The position numbers were made by a program, and so were the translations under genes. Under the pieces are notes generated by a model. That model had not been told where the DNA came from and searched no databases. It saw only the letters and a program-made list of their open reading frames with translations. From the NCBI GenBank assembly GCA_007922305.1, contig ML677334.1:55788720-55852719 (forward strand): DNA of 64,000 nt, read 5' to 3'. Numbering within the stretch: position 1 is the stretch's first letter; the number at the start of each line of letters is the position of its first letter. Origin of the DNA: Dermatemys mawii (Eukaryota; Chordata; Testudines; Dermatemydidae). Positions 22,065-34,130 of this stretch are shown piece after piece.

Positions 22065-22068
22065 GTCT

Positions 22069-23834
22069 TCATTTTAAATTGACATTTTTTCCCGCAGCAT
22101 TGAAGTCAGGTTGTTGTGTAACTACATATTTATCTAAAGAAAAAAAGCCCTGAACAGAGCTATGGAGAGCCATATGTGCACTGATTAGAGAGCCACAAGT
22201 GGAGTGTTAGGAAGTTTTAAAGACTATACCAAGGTTACCTTCTAATTTTACATAATACAGCCGTTACAATTATGATTTCCACCAAATATGTGTTGGTTTC
22301 TACCTTGGGATTCCAGCAACTTTCCTTATTGAATGAATTCTAATTACTCACCCTGTAGTTACATTGATTTTAACTTTGTTCTGGAGAATTTTCTACCAAG
22401 TTTGTACCATAGTTTCAAACTACACTTAATGAATTAATCTTGACTATCAATATCAAAACTTCAGATCCACAATAACTCCAATAGAATGAAGAATTCCTTT
22501 TTCTTTATGCTGCACAGATCAATTCCTGCCCTGAATTACAATTCTGACAACTCCATTGGGTTCACCCAGGGTGGAAAGCCAGGCTTAGATTTGGATACAT
22601 GCCACCTCTTAGGAGAAAAAAAAAGGCATATACAGCTTATTTAATTTGTCCAGGCCTTATGATGAATAGTCATCTTAAAATGAATGCACTGCACAGGCTC
22701 GAGTTATAAAAAGCTTTACAATTTTAAAATTTTATTTTGTCATTTTTACGGTCGATTTCTTTCCATGCTATACACTGAATTCAACAGAATCCTCCATAAG
22801 AAAAGATTCATAATATAAGTCCAACAACTGCAGATATAAAATGTACAAGAGTATATTTGTGCTATGCCCAAGTAAAGCATGCTGAGCATGGCTAATTGTT
22901 TCGGTGCTGCCTAAATACTTGGTATAAAAGGCTAAAAGCCATGGCTAGTGCTACTCAGTGGAATGGCTACATCACCTACAAACAACAACAAAGGCTAACG
23001 GCAATGGGGTATAAGCAATATATTTAGGCTCGGCAGGTTTTAATTGAAATCATTAGTTGTTGGTAAATGCAGATGTCACTTGACACAGAAATTGACAACA
23101 ACAACAAAAATCCCTTGATAACAGTTGACACTGACAGCCACCCCTGCACCTAACACCCAGAAGGATTGAGTGTCACTGATCTCACAGCCATTTAGATAGG
23201 CCACAGCAGCCCCACTATTATGGCCCTGCTCCACTCACTCATCATCCCAGGGCAGCAGGGTGGCATCCCAAACGGCTGGGGGCTCATCCTCCTCCCCATA
23301 ACCCTGCCTGGGCGGGTCTAGCCTACATCAAGCAGGACTGCAGCGTCCTCTGCATCTTGCTCTTGCATGTCTTTGGACCTTCAGCTGCACTGGGAGCCTC
23401 TTGCAGGCCTGCTATCAGCACTGCCCTAACCCAACCTCCCTTATTTTCCCATAACTGTGAACATTCAAAAAGATACAAATGGAAAAAATTGCTTAAAAAT
23501 AAAAATCGATACTATCCAAAATTACAAAGATATAATAATCACATTCTGCCAAGGCTAAACATATTGTTGCCCCTTTTTGGCCTCAGCAGTTAGACTATAT
23601 TCAGGCTCTGCCGGGTTGTTTCCGAGTCAGATATTTCTTGGGTGCAATCTTGTATATTTACAAGAATGTACACAAAGTCCTGTTTCACTGAACACAGGAG
23701 AAACAAATAACATCAGGCAATTTCCTTGTTCAGCAATCCAAGCCTGTGTTTCCAGCTGGTAACATACCTCTGTGTTATGTCTCATGGCTCGCTCAGTGCC
23801 ACGTTCATAAACGTCTCTCACTTTTTCCCTCTCA
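22069..23834. other. Unassigned sequence
   Basis: No gene seen. The segment 23,100-23,420 is GC-richer. No terminal repeats or domains found. Confidence 0.4.
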
Positions 23835-24149
23835 GGCTTTGTTTACACTGGCAAGTGAACAACAAAACTTTTGTTGGTCAGAGGTGTTAAACACCCTCCC
23901 CAAAGGACAAAAGTTTCGTCAAGGAAAAGCACCGGTGTGGACAGCGCTTTGTCCACAGGAGTGCTCTCCTGCTGCCGCTCGTTAGGGGTGGAAGTTTTTT
24001 GTTGGCGGGAGAGCGGCTACACTGTGTACCTTCAGTGCTTCACTCTCCCCACTCCCCTAAAATTTACTGCTATTGGTGCAATTCCATTGATGGCAACAAT
24101 GGTGGAAATGCTAGTGTAGTCCAGGTTCCAGTGTAGTATAGACCTGCCC
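23835..24149. mobile_element. MITE related to the 'tgtctacac' family
   Basis: The left end 'ggctttgtttacactgg' and right end 'ccagtgtagtatagacctgcc' are imperfect inverses. The internal arms 'caaaacttttgttgg' and 'caaaagtttcgtc' also echo each other. A target duplication is not clear. A further left-end fragment of the same type begins at about 24,199. Confidence 0.5.
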
Positions 24150-24450
24150 TGTGCAGTATTAAGTTACACAGTGATCAGAAAGACAGTGGCTAACTGATGC
24201 CCTGTCTACATTAAAGCTCTCCCAACTGTTACCACTGGTGGTGTGGTGAAAGTGGGGAGCGTTAGGTGAAAATAGCCCTGTAAAGGGTGGTCCTCACCAG
24301 AAGTGCTGCCTAGTGGTCAGGCAAGGGCATGGCAGGTAGTCCCCTTCCTGATGTCTCCCCTTTCCTTCAGAACTCAGTCCTGTGAGATTGATCCCTTCTT
24401 TTGCTGCTGACCCTTCTGGCCATGTCCCACACTCCAGTTCACCCCTTTCA

Positions 24451-24483
<33 letters not shown>

Positions 24484-24499
24484 CACACACACACACACA
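24451..24499. repeat. Palindromic (GT)n-GCGCGC-(AC)n tract
   Basis: A 49-bp alternating purine-pyrimidine run is GT repeats on the left, GCGCGC in the centre and AC repeats on the right, so it is its own reverse complement. Such DNA can adopt the Z form or extrude a cruciform. Confidence 0.95.
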
Positions 24500-24712
24500 T
24501 AATGGAGAAGAATTTTGGCATCTGCAAAGGCTTACCTTCAGGGTCTGGACCTTGTGTATTCAGGACTTCCCCAAACTGGATACCTTGCTGAGGGGGTAGA
24601 ATTTTTTTGTTGTCCCACCTTTTGAGGTTGGTAGAGGAATCTGAGCCCATGCTATCCACTGGGCTCCAATCCAGGGCCCAATGGTGGGCAGCTAAGTTTT
24701 GCACCATAGGGT

Positions 24713-24718
24713 TATAAA
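24713..24718 (+). promoter_or_regulatory. TATA box of the LTR-like element
   Basis: TATAAA sits in the middle of the 24,279-25,094 element, upstream of its AATAAA. It is a plausible LTR promoter; activity cannot be judged. Confidence 0.4.
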
Positions 24719-25094
24719 TAGCCAGCTGTCTGGATCACTTCCATTCTGAGCCTTCCTTTTCTCCAGCAGGGTAAATTTAAAGAATTGAATAGAAAATAAA
24801 GGTTCTGACCTTCCCACCAAGTCGTCAGTCTCTCCTTTGCAGGCTTGACTGAGTCAGTGTGGTCAGCACTCAGGCAACAAGACCTCCTGGCCTATTACTT
24901 CCCCAAAGAGCAGAGTTCTGTCCTTTTCCACTGCTTACACCTTTTGAGCAGCTCAGCTTCCCCTTTTAAGCTCCGCCTCCATCTTGTGCAGACTTTGCAG
25001 GTGCAGCTGGGTGCGGCAGCCTGCGCCCAGAGCTTCTCCTTAACTCTTTGTTCTCTACTGTGGCATTTGTACACCCCATCACTGGGTCTTTACA

Positions 25095-25625
25095 TCAAGA
25101 TGGCGTGAATAACCCACAGCAAATAATTTATTCAACACATTTCACCTTTTTGTCCATGGTATATGTCTCTATTTAATGTATTTGAAACCATTCACTGAAA
25201 AATTGAAGAAAATAGTTCTTAGTCTGTAGATAGTAAGAAAACATCTTGGTGTGAGTATTCAAAATTTTTTCTGTTTTGGTTAGGTTTGATTGGCTATAGT
25301 TGTCACATGGTACATTTCTGTTCTCCGAATAGGTGAATGTAGCTTTTAGAATTGGGCTTCCACTGTGTATACACATATTCATTTACAGTGATAAATTTTA
25401 GTGTGTACTCTTGCTAGTAAAGTTATCGCTAAAACACTAAAAGAAGTCAAAGCCAATTTCTTTAAAATCAAACAAAGATTCATTCACCACATATGGCCAT
25501 GTGTGAGATGGAATATTGAAGCTTTGCTGTGGAAACAGCATCTATTTTTAAAGGAGAGATGAGCAATAACTTTCAAAATGAAGTTATATGGGAAATTCTA
25601 TACTAAATTTTTAGAAGTTATTTCC
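25095..25625. other. Unassigned sequence
   Basis: AT-rich and without recognisable features. Confidence 0.4.
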
Positions 25626-25628
25626 TAA

Positions 25629-25914
25629 GGCCTGGTCTACACTAGCGGGGAGGGTCGACCTAAGATACGCAACTTCAGCTACATGAATAGCGTAGCTGAA
25701 GTCGACGCATCTTAGATCGACCTACCTACTGTCCTCACGGCGGCAGGGGTCGACAGTGGGCTCCCCCATTGACTTTGCCTTGCGCCTTTTGGTGAGCTGG
25801 AGTTCCGGAGTCGACTTTGGGGACAGATTTATCGCATCTTGATGAGACGCGATAAATCAATCCCCAATAGATCGATCTCTACCCACCAATCCAGCTAATA
25901 ATGTAGACATGGCC
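25629..25914. mobile_element. PIF/Harbinger-like MITE with two internal hairpins
   Basis: It is flanked by TAA (25,626-25,628; 25,915-25,917). The termini are GGCCTGGTCTACACTA and, inverted, GGCCATGTCTACATTA. It holds two perfect internal hairpins: 25,672-25,682 with 25,692-25,702 (11 bp) and 25,826-25,835 with 25,849-25,858 (10 bp). It is rich in 'tcgac' words. Same family type as 10,530-10,828. Confidence 0.75.
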
Positions 25915-25917
25915 TAA

Positions 25918-27944
25918 GTTACAAAGCTTTCAGTGAAGACCATCTTTTTCACAGGTTTTGGCAAACAATCAATCTATTGCTTGAGTCTCACAGGTCTGAT
26001 GAAAACCCTGTAATAACTAACAGTGAATGGTGTAAAAACCTATTGTTATTTTTCCTTTAAATTTTTTTTTAAATCCCTGTTTACACCTAAAGTTTAATTG
26101 CACTCTGTTAGAAGGACAAACACCTCAAATCTTTACTAGAATAACTTAAAACTAAACATCCTGCATAAATAGATTCATTTTTATCAGATGATGGATAAGA
26201 AACTCAAGTGAAAACATTTTTTCATTTCTCATGAGGAGTGAAAAATACACTTTCACCTGGATATTTTTTCCTTGTAACCTTTTCAGTTAATAGAGAACAG
26301 ATGACTATTGCAAACGTCACTTGCAGCAGATTCAAGACAAGGTAACATCACCATCCATCTTCTTGATGAACATCCACATTTTATCTGCAGACTGGAACTG
26401 GGTACAAAATCGAGCATGTCATGCATCTATGCAGCTTTCCATGAAGGGAGTGCAACTGAAGGTTACAAAACTTTTAAAGCCAACTTTTAAGCTACCATCT
26501 GGAGCCTATTTAATGATTGCGGAGCAATCTGCCATGATCAGACATGCCTAAAATTAAGACAAAACTGAGCCAGCGTGACTTTTTATTTTAAGACAAGAAC
26601 TTGATGCCACATGGACAGCCAGGCGCCTCAGACTGAGAGGCTTCACCTACAGTAGTCTAAATCTAGCCAACGGTGGTAGTCAGGGAAAGGCATTGCCAGG
26701 TAAGAACTGTTTGATAGTCTTAGCCCAGCTTCTAGTGAACAAAACACATAACAAAATCTCATCTTCACAAATGACAGCACTATTGTCAGCCTCATTAGAC
26801 AGGACAAGGAAGATTTTGGGATTACAGTATATTCTGTAATATGTGGGAATACAAATAATTGCAATTCCTGAAAGGAGGACTAGATCATGTGTGATGAAAA
26901 TGCATGTTACCAGCTACACGACTCTTTCTTTTGCTAGGGCATGCATGCCAGTCCTGTCTGTACAAATGGTGAACTTAACAAGATATAAAACTGTCTGTTA
27001 GATGGTGATTAAAATTTAATTAAAAGGAGAAGTTTTACATGACTGCACCATTAACTTGATGATTACTGAATTAAACAAGAGGACAGATGCTTTCATATTT
27101 GCTTACTCTATCCAATGTTCATATGTTGGTACAATGCCATGGTCAGTATTATTATGCTCCATGCAGAAAAAGATAAACAACATATTAAAAGTGTTTTCAT
27201 TAAATAATTATGTTGCATAATACCCAATATTTACATTTGGAGATAAGCAATAGATACCTGTATGAAACTGTAAGTCATAGGATTTCTAGCTAATATAACT
27301 TTCCTTTAATGACATGGCCAATATATTTTTGTGCCTGTAGGGCAAGTCTGACTTTGAAATATTTCTTTAATTCACTGCACGGGGCACAAAAGTGACCCAA
27401 ATCCATGTTTTCCATGTTAGCTGTAGACCAGTCTATCTTCAAAGCCAAAAGGTAATGCCCAGTAGACTGTGAACTGTGTCTTCTGCTTCAAGAGATTTTA
27501 AGGCACACTGAATTTCTTATCCTAAGGGATACCACGACCCTGTTCAGTTCAGAGCAAATGGAATTATATGGCACTTGCCTTTGGCCTCCTGTTCTGGAGA
27601 AGATTCTTGAAAATCATTACACAGTGGTTTTTTTTAGAAAATATAGCCAAACATGTCTGAACCTAAGAATAGTATATGAAGCTATTATCAAAATCAGTTT
27701 TTTTAGCAGAATCTTCAGCTAAAATGAAGAAAAACATGTTTCTGTCCAAAGCTCCCACCAAATGCTCATTTCTGCTGTTTCAGAATTCAGCGATTCATAT
27801 CTAAAACTTTATGGCCAGCTCTTGAATGAGATCTCAACAGCACTTATCCTCCTATTTCTGTTTAGCAATTTTAGCCAACAGTGGGCCAGGGCTGAAGGAG
27901 CAGGCCCCAGTTTACTTAAGTGTTTAAGTTTGACATGTTTGAAA
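25918..27944. other. Unassigned sequence
   Basis: No gene or repeat that I can name. Overlapping frames of 60 and 76 codons near 26,310-26,550 show no domain. Confidence 0.45.
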
Positions 27945-27952
27945 ATTATAAT

Positions 27953-28158
27953 TAAGGCTCGGATTTTGTCATGGATACTTTTATTAAAAGTCATGGAATA
28001 AAAGGATGCAGGCAATAAACAATAAACCATGGATTTATTGAAATCTAAGCCCCGGCACCCCAGTCCTGAAGCCTGAGACCCAGTGCCCCAAGGCTGAAGT
28101 TGCAGAGGTCATGTAAAATCACAGAATCCATGATCTCTGTGACTGACTCAGAGCCTTA
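27953..28158. mobile_element. hAT-type MITE with perfect 8-bp duplication
   Basis: The termini TAAGGCTC and GAGCCTTA are exact inverses. ATTATAAT flanks both ends (27,945-27,952; 28,159-28,166). It is 206 bp and non-coding, with 'gtcatgga' and 'tccatgatc' as internal echoes. The perfect duplication suggests moderate age. Confidence 0.8.
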
Positions 28159-28166
28159 ATTATAAT

Positions 28167-30866
28167 TGGTCTCCCCTGTAATGCCCTAAACCAAGTCTCT
28201 TTCACATGGATCTTTGAAAAGCACAAAAAGAATGAAGAATCCCATTTGGCAACTGCTAACAAAGAACATCTAATGTGTTCAGGTTACAGAGGCCTTCAAA
28301 GCACATGTTTGCAGAGTTTGGCTTAGCCCTCTCTAAGGAAAGATAACTCTGAGTCCAATCCGTGGTAGGATTTTCAGAGATAGATCTTAAGTGGAAACCC
28401 AGATCCCCTATACTAGCAGAAATAACGAACAAGGTGATGAACAAGAATGATGTGGTAAGATAACCCTGGTTAACTCCCTTTAATCATTTAAGAGTTTCTT
28501 TTTATTCTGCTTCCCTGCAGAGGATACCTCTTGTTGATATTGAATGCATGATGCTCATCCATTATAATGATGCTACACTTGCTCAGTGGCTGCTTATTCA
28601 TAGACTACATAGAAAAGGCCTGATCTTGCTGATCCATACTGGGGCAAAACTTCCAACTTCCGAAACTATGGGACTGAACCCAGTATTAACAGAGATGGGA
28701 AAACACACGACACAGATGAATGAACATATGGATTGTTTTCTGCTACTGTGGTACAATATAGTTGGGATGATGAAAACAAATTCCTTCCAGTGAAAGTTTC
28801 AGTAGCATATGTTAAAATTTCTGGAATGACTAACCACCTGAAAAACTAAATAAAATGGGCAGCAAAGGATTATGAAGGAGCCTAATAGCCAGAAAGTGCT
28901 AAGCTTCAGCCTCTGAAAATTCAGATTCCTTTAAAGGGTCTTAAAATTGGGCACCCAAAATCACTTTTGAACATTGAGGCCATACAGTCTGAGTTGCTGT
29001 TTTACTTCTTATAACAGACATAGAACAAGGGACATCAGGAAAAATAACAGTGGTTCAGTAAGCCTAAACTGATGCGATATTCATTTCTTTAGCATGCATT
29101 GATTTCCCTTTCAACTTCAGCTCTAGGATGCAGCGTTTCTGATGTAAGTAATATTTTATCCTAAAAGTCTGGGTAGAATAGAGATAAACGTGAGACAAAA
29201 ATGGGAGATATGCTTCATTATGAGGGCCTGTGGAGAAGTCTCAGGGGAGCACTTCTAATTGGGGAGACATTTCCCTTAAAAATAGCTCTCTTCGTGTTAT
29301 TTTTGTGCAAAAAATCTAGGATTCTGAGCCCTGCATTTCTGAAGTAGATTCAAATAACGCACTTTAAAGTGCTTTTCCAAAACAGACATAACTTTAACAA
29401 GTATAGTTTTGTGATAGTGCATTCCAGAACCAAATTTAATTATATATTTCTTTAAACTGTACAGCCACTGGGAAACAGTCGTAACAACAGTAATAGCAAA
29501 TCAATGTTTGTGAGGAAACTCAGTTAAGTATTAAGATATAATAATATTGTCTTGGGAACAGCTGCAAAATTCTGTTTTCCTTTGTGAACAGAGTGTCACA
29601 AAATAACAGGTATCTATTATTGTTCATTATATTAAATAAAAAGATATTGATTTCCACAAAAAAAGTTCCTAATATACACACACATTACTCTAAGGCTCAG
29701 AAAAAACAATATGCTTTGGTTTCTGGTTTCAAGGACAGTCTTTGGCTTGGTGCTTTTTGAAAAGAACGTTTTATTTGTTTCTAGAAACAACAGCCATGAA
29801 TAGAAAGGACCCTGTCCTTACATAATGAATTTATTCAGGTCCTGCCTTTACTTGATATCTTGTTTAAGGAAAGACAACACACAGTATGGGACTCAAAAAA
29901 CACACAAGCAAAAATCCACCATTCTGCCCTGACGTTTTGGTGAGACTAGATTTCAAACATGGAAAGAGGATGTGGTACTTGCTTCTTGAGTTGTCATTTA
30001 GATATATTGAAACTAGGTGTAAAATGCTACCCACTCAGAATGGAGGAAATTTACATCTATTTTTGCATCAGTGCAGATGACTTCACAAAGGAGCAGAGGC
30101 AATGATGAGTCAAGTCTCCAAGTGAGTCCCTTTTTCATTGGACTATTTTTCATACTGACCTAAATTTTTGGTAAAAATTGAACTAAATCTTAGGCTTTTC
30201 TACTGCTGCTTATCACTGCAGTATCCGAGAGCCCTGGAAAGCAAACCTTTACTGAGGTCTTTTTCTATTATTTTTACATTTACATGAAGCTCTGTGCTTC
30301 CCAGTTTCAGCTAGGGCTAGAAACAGAAATGTCAAAAATCTCATGAAACAGGATGCTGTTGCAATATTTCCTTCCTCTGGAAGTAGGAAATATCAAATAT
30401 TTGGGATGCTCTTAGGAAACACATCCAAATGTTCTGATGCTTTTTCAAACCAAGTCAACCCCTTGAACCTTTAAGAATCACCCAGACAGTGATTTGTCTA
30501 TCTACTTTGACATTTATAACGATCACTGTATCTAGCCACTTCTTTGCATCAAAACAGAGCGAAGATGGACTTCTATTGAAATGTTTTAGATACAGGAAAT
30601 ACAAAATGTTCTGTTTATTTTGTTACTATCATCTTTTAACTCCACAGGAAATGCTCTAATCTGGATTCAGGTGAGGCACAAATGGTTTTTAGGATTGTCC
30701 CTTTACTAAATAGAAAAATGCCGAGTCCTAATAACTTGGCCATGGACCCTACTTTCCCCTAAACCTTTTCTCTCATTTTTCATGTAATAGTCCCTTTGCA
30801 ATGCAAGAGAAGTTTACCTAGAGTTAAAAATTAGTTAAATAGAGTTAAAAATTGCTCACTGGGAAC
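28167..30866. other. Unassigned sequence
   Basis: 2.7 kb without recognisable gene or repeat. The reading frames are short (up to 81 codons) and without domains. It is one of the longest repeat-poor stretches here, so it may hold conserved non-coding sequence that only an alignment could show. Confidence 0.4.
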
Positions 30867-30868
30867 TA

Positions 30869-30987
30869 GGGTGACCCGAAGTCCCGATTTTATAGGGACA
30901 GTCCCTTTTTTTGGGTCTTTTTCTTATATAGACTTTTATTACTCCCCACCCCCGTCCCGATTTTTCACATTTTCTGTCTGGTCACCC
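30869..30987. mobile_element. MITE, GGGTGACC ends, TA duplication (copy 1)
   Basis: The ends are GGGTGACC and GGTCACCC with TA outside each (30,867-30,868; 30,988-30,989). The internal 'tcccgatttt' occurs twice. The same family lies inverted at 41,545-41,654. Confidence 0.8.
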
Positions 30988-30989
30988 TA

Positions 30990-31629
30990 CTGGGGACCAG
31001 ACAGTGCCCTGCCTCCTGTTACAGTACCATACTAAGAGGACATGAGTAGAGATGTGCACTGTATTTTTGGCTACCTTAGATATTATGAGGAGGACATGGT
31101 GCAACTCTGATACTAAAGGAGATGTTGATTTGCAATGGTCATGATGAATAGTTTTGAGACAAATGTGTGAAAAATTAATTAATGTTAAATAAAAGCCTGC
31201 TTGTGCCTAATACATTGAATAATTTATCCATGAGAAAGTCATTATTAAATATAGTGGGCACTATAATATTGCCAAGTTCAGAAAGAACATATTTATGAGG
31301 GAATTACTGGGATTAGTCCCAGGGAAACTTCAATTTGCAACCCACCTTTTAAAATGCATGTACTAAATTTTGTGTTTACCAGTCATCTCTCTCTTTCAGT
31401 TCAGAACAAACTTTCCCTTGTTCCTCACCAAGCACCTACCTTGGAGCTTTGAACTTCAGCTCTCTTCCGAGCATGCAGTACTACAATATAGCTTCCCCAG
31501 CACATCCTATTAAACTGATTGCTGCTGTCTAATCCACAGGCAAAATATACCATCAGTAAGGGCTCATCTACTGGGTACTGTGTTTTGTCTTGGAACACCC
31601 TTTTGGAGGAGGAAGTTGCTGTAAGAGAG
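30990..31629. other. Unassigned sequence
   Basis: No feature seen. Confidence 0.4.
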
Positions 31630-31790
31630 AAAAGATGGTTTTGTGGTTAAAGCACTAAAGTGAGATTCTGGGATCAGTTCCTGCCTCTGCTATCTTGAGC
31701 AAGTCACTTAGTCTGTCTGTATCTCAGTTCCCTATCTGTAAAATAGGGATGAAACTTCCTGCCTCCCAACTATGACACACATATACCCGG
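31630..31790 (+). repeat. MIR SINE
   Basis: In order: 'gtggttaaagca' (A-box side), 'gggatcagttcctgcc' (B-box side), then the core 'gcaagtcacttag', 'atctcagttccc' and 'tctgtaaaataggg'. This is the plus orientation of MIR. Borders approximate. Confidence 0.75.
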
Positions 31791-31839
31791 GCAGATATAT
31801 TGCCTCCATGTCCAATCATCTCAATATTACACCCAAGGC

Positions 31840-32740
31840 AGGGGGTTCCTGTGTGATCTCTTCCGAAAACTAAGAACTAACTGATTGTTATGATTATAGC
31901 ATGATGTTTGTACAGGAAATAATTTGAGAGTTGTAGAGCATGTAGGATACTGGATTTCAGAACTGTTGAAGTGCAACTTGTCGCCTGATGTGAGGTAGGT
32001 CTCAGGGTTAACTCAGTCAGCATCGAGAACAATGAGCATCCTGGGAGACAGCCTACATTTACTGTCTGGACGAGGTGGAGACTTGAACATTTACCAAGAC
32101 AACCAAACCAAGGAGAGCTCTCCGAGGAGGACGCCAAGGATGGTAAAAGATTTTATCCATTACAGAAAAGACACTCTGCTAGTGGACACCTCTTATAAAA
32201 GTGGCTCCCAGTTTCTGAACTGCACAATCGCTGTGAGAATAGACTATTGGATGAGAAATACCTTCATAGACAGGAACCTTGCCAGTTAGTAAGTTACACA
32301 CTGAGTTTTATGTTTTTCTTTTACCTGTAGGCATATATTTCCAAACCCTTGTACTTGTGTTTATTTGAATCTGTACCTCATCTCCGTTAAATAAATTTCC
32401 ATTTGGTTTCACCACAGACACATCTAAGTGCCATGCGATAAGGAAAGAGTTGGACTGCAGTGAAACCAGTGAACTGGGGCGCACTGCTTCCAAGGAGGCA
32501 GCGGATTGGTGTTCATTGCAGGTGGCCACAACATAAGGGCCCCATGTGTAATAAAGTGAGGTGTGTAAATTGCTAGCCTGAAAATGGAGAGTGTGAGAAC
32601 CTGGAGCTCAGAGCAGAGTGCAGATGTTTTCAGCAGCCAGTAACTGGGAAGGGTTTCCCCTGGTGGGCACAGACAAGGCTCTCTCATGGTACAAGCAGAT
32701 GGTAGTGATTCATCCCGGACACCTCAGGTAACCCCCCCAA
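31840..32740 (+). repeat. LTR-like interspersed repeat
   Basis: It resembles a turtle LTR that I know only from memory. An AATAAA at 32,390-32,395 precedes a GT-rich stretch. The C-rich end at about 32,720-32,735 ('ggtaaccccccc') looks like a junction. No terminal repeats or duplication could be set. Opposed frames of 85-86 codons at 31,877-32,289 have no domain. Confidence 0.35.
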
Positions 32741-32754
32741 AATTGTCATGCCAC

Positions 32755-32860
32755 CATGTATCTGTGTTATCTATTCAGACTGTGAGCTCCTCAGTGCATG
32801 GGTTGTCTCTTACAATGTGTACAATGTAGCACAATGGGATCTCATTTTGGACCCTGAGGC
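32755..32860 (+). repeat. Old LINE 3'-end relic (L2/L3/CR1 type)
   Basis: The words 'agactgtgagctcct', 'gtacaatgtagcacaatgg' and 'accctga' follow in the order of the 3' end of ancient amniote LINEs. Two further relics of the type occur at 41.9 and 55.4 kb. Confidence 0.5.
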
Positions 32861-33487
32861 AGGATTTTCTTTTTTAAAAAAAGCAAATGTCTTCATTGTT
32901 TGCAGCAGACCTTTCACATTCAGCAAGGTTACAGAACTGCCTCTCTTTTGTTCCATGAAATTCTCTTCAGATTTTTTCTGAGATATAAAATATCGCCATT
33001 TCCCTTCTTTCATCTGCAAGAGAACTTTGGCAACAGGTCCACAAAACAACACAATGTTCTAAGGGCACGCTCATCCCACCTCCAAAGCAGCAGCAGAAAC
33101 TCAACTGGGAATGCCAGGGAGCTGCTGGAGCAGTTGTATTGGGAAGGATAGAAGAAAAGTTGAGCTCCTCCCGTGCTGGACCTAGCACAGGGCCCCAGTG
33201 GCCATGCTCCTTTCTGAGGGCACCACACTGGGGCAGGCGCTAGGCTGGAATCCCCCACTATAAAGCCCGCCCCATGCACATGGCTCCAGGCATTTCCCTC
33301 TCCACAGGGAGCATCATATAAGGCTGGAGGTCTTCCAGCTCTAAAGGTAGAGAAGAGAAAGAGAGAGAGAGAGAGAGAAGTTTACTAGGTTCATTATAAC
33401 CATCCCTTGGACACAGCACACGGTGCCAGCAATTCATTCCCCTGCACTCGGATAACAGCTTTCACCAGCTACCAGCTGATATATTTA
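32861..33487. other. Unassigned sequence with GA microsatellite
   Basis: A (GA)n tract at 33,357-33,379. The GC-richer part 33,050-33,300 gives overlapping chance frames. No gene seen. Confidence 0.45.
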
Positions 33488-33955
33488 ATAAGAATGGCTA
33501 TACTGGGTCAGACCAATGGTCCATCTAGCCCAGCATCCTGTCTTCTGACAGTGAACCAGTGCCAGGTGCCCCAGAGGGAATGAACAATACAGGTAATCAA
33601 GTGATCCATTCCCTGTTGCCCATTCCCAGCTTCTGGCAAACAGAGGCTAGGGACATTTTAAAGCATGGTTTTGCATTCCTGCTCATCCCGGCTAATAGCC
33701 ACAGATGGATGTATCCTCCATGAACTTATCTAATTCTTTTTTGAACCCCATTACAGTCTTGGCCTTCAAATCTTCTGGCAAAGAGTTCCACAGGTTAACT
33801 GTGCATTGTGTGAAGAAATACTTCCTTTTTTTTGGTTTTAAACCTTCTGCCTATTAATTTCATTTGGTGACCCCTAGTTCTTGTGTTATGAGAAGGAGTA
33901 AATAACACTTCCTTATTTACTTTCTTCATACCAGTCGTGATTTTATAGACCTGCA
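33488..33955 (-). mobile_element. CR1 LINE 3' end
   Basis: On the plus strand it begins 'agaatggctatactgggtca', the inverse of the turtle CR1 3' terminus, and runs through 'gagttccacaggttaactgtg' minus its last base. It is 5'-truncated at about 33,955, like most CR1 copies. The segment 33,785-33,950 is homologous to 61,510-61,670 of the longer CR1. Confidence 0.8.
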
Positions 33956-34130
33956 GCAAAAGTAGTAGAAGCCAATGCTTCAAGGCTCAAGCCTTGATGA
34001 TGGTGATGAGAAGGTTATTATAGCTCTAAATAACAGAACAACAGAATTTTTCCTTTAAAAAAATCTCTGGGAAGTGACACAAAAAGTCTATGTTGAAAGG
34101 ATGTTATATAGATTGTACAATTAAGTATTC

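Larger units (their letters stand above)
24279..25094 (+). mobile_element. LTR-like element with promoter and poly(A) signals
   Basis: The ends are TGTAAAG and CTTTACA, a 7-bp perfect inverted terminus. A TATAAA at 24,713-24,718 is followed 77 bp later by AATAAA (24,795-24,800), the arrangement of U3-R-U5 on the plus strand. No matching target duplication is present (agccc against tcaag). It carries the GT/AC palindrome at 24,451-24,499. It is 816 bp with no internal genes. Confidence 0.5.

Noticed and set aside
24294..24707. 137-codon minus-strand frame
   Set aside because: It reads through the GT/AC microsatellite and an LTR-like element; the encoded Cys/Val and His/Thr repeats are an artefact.
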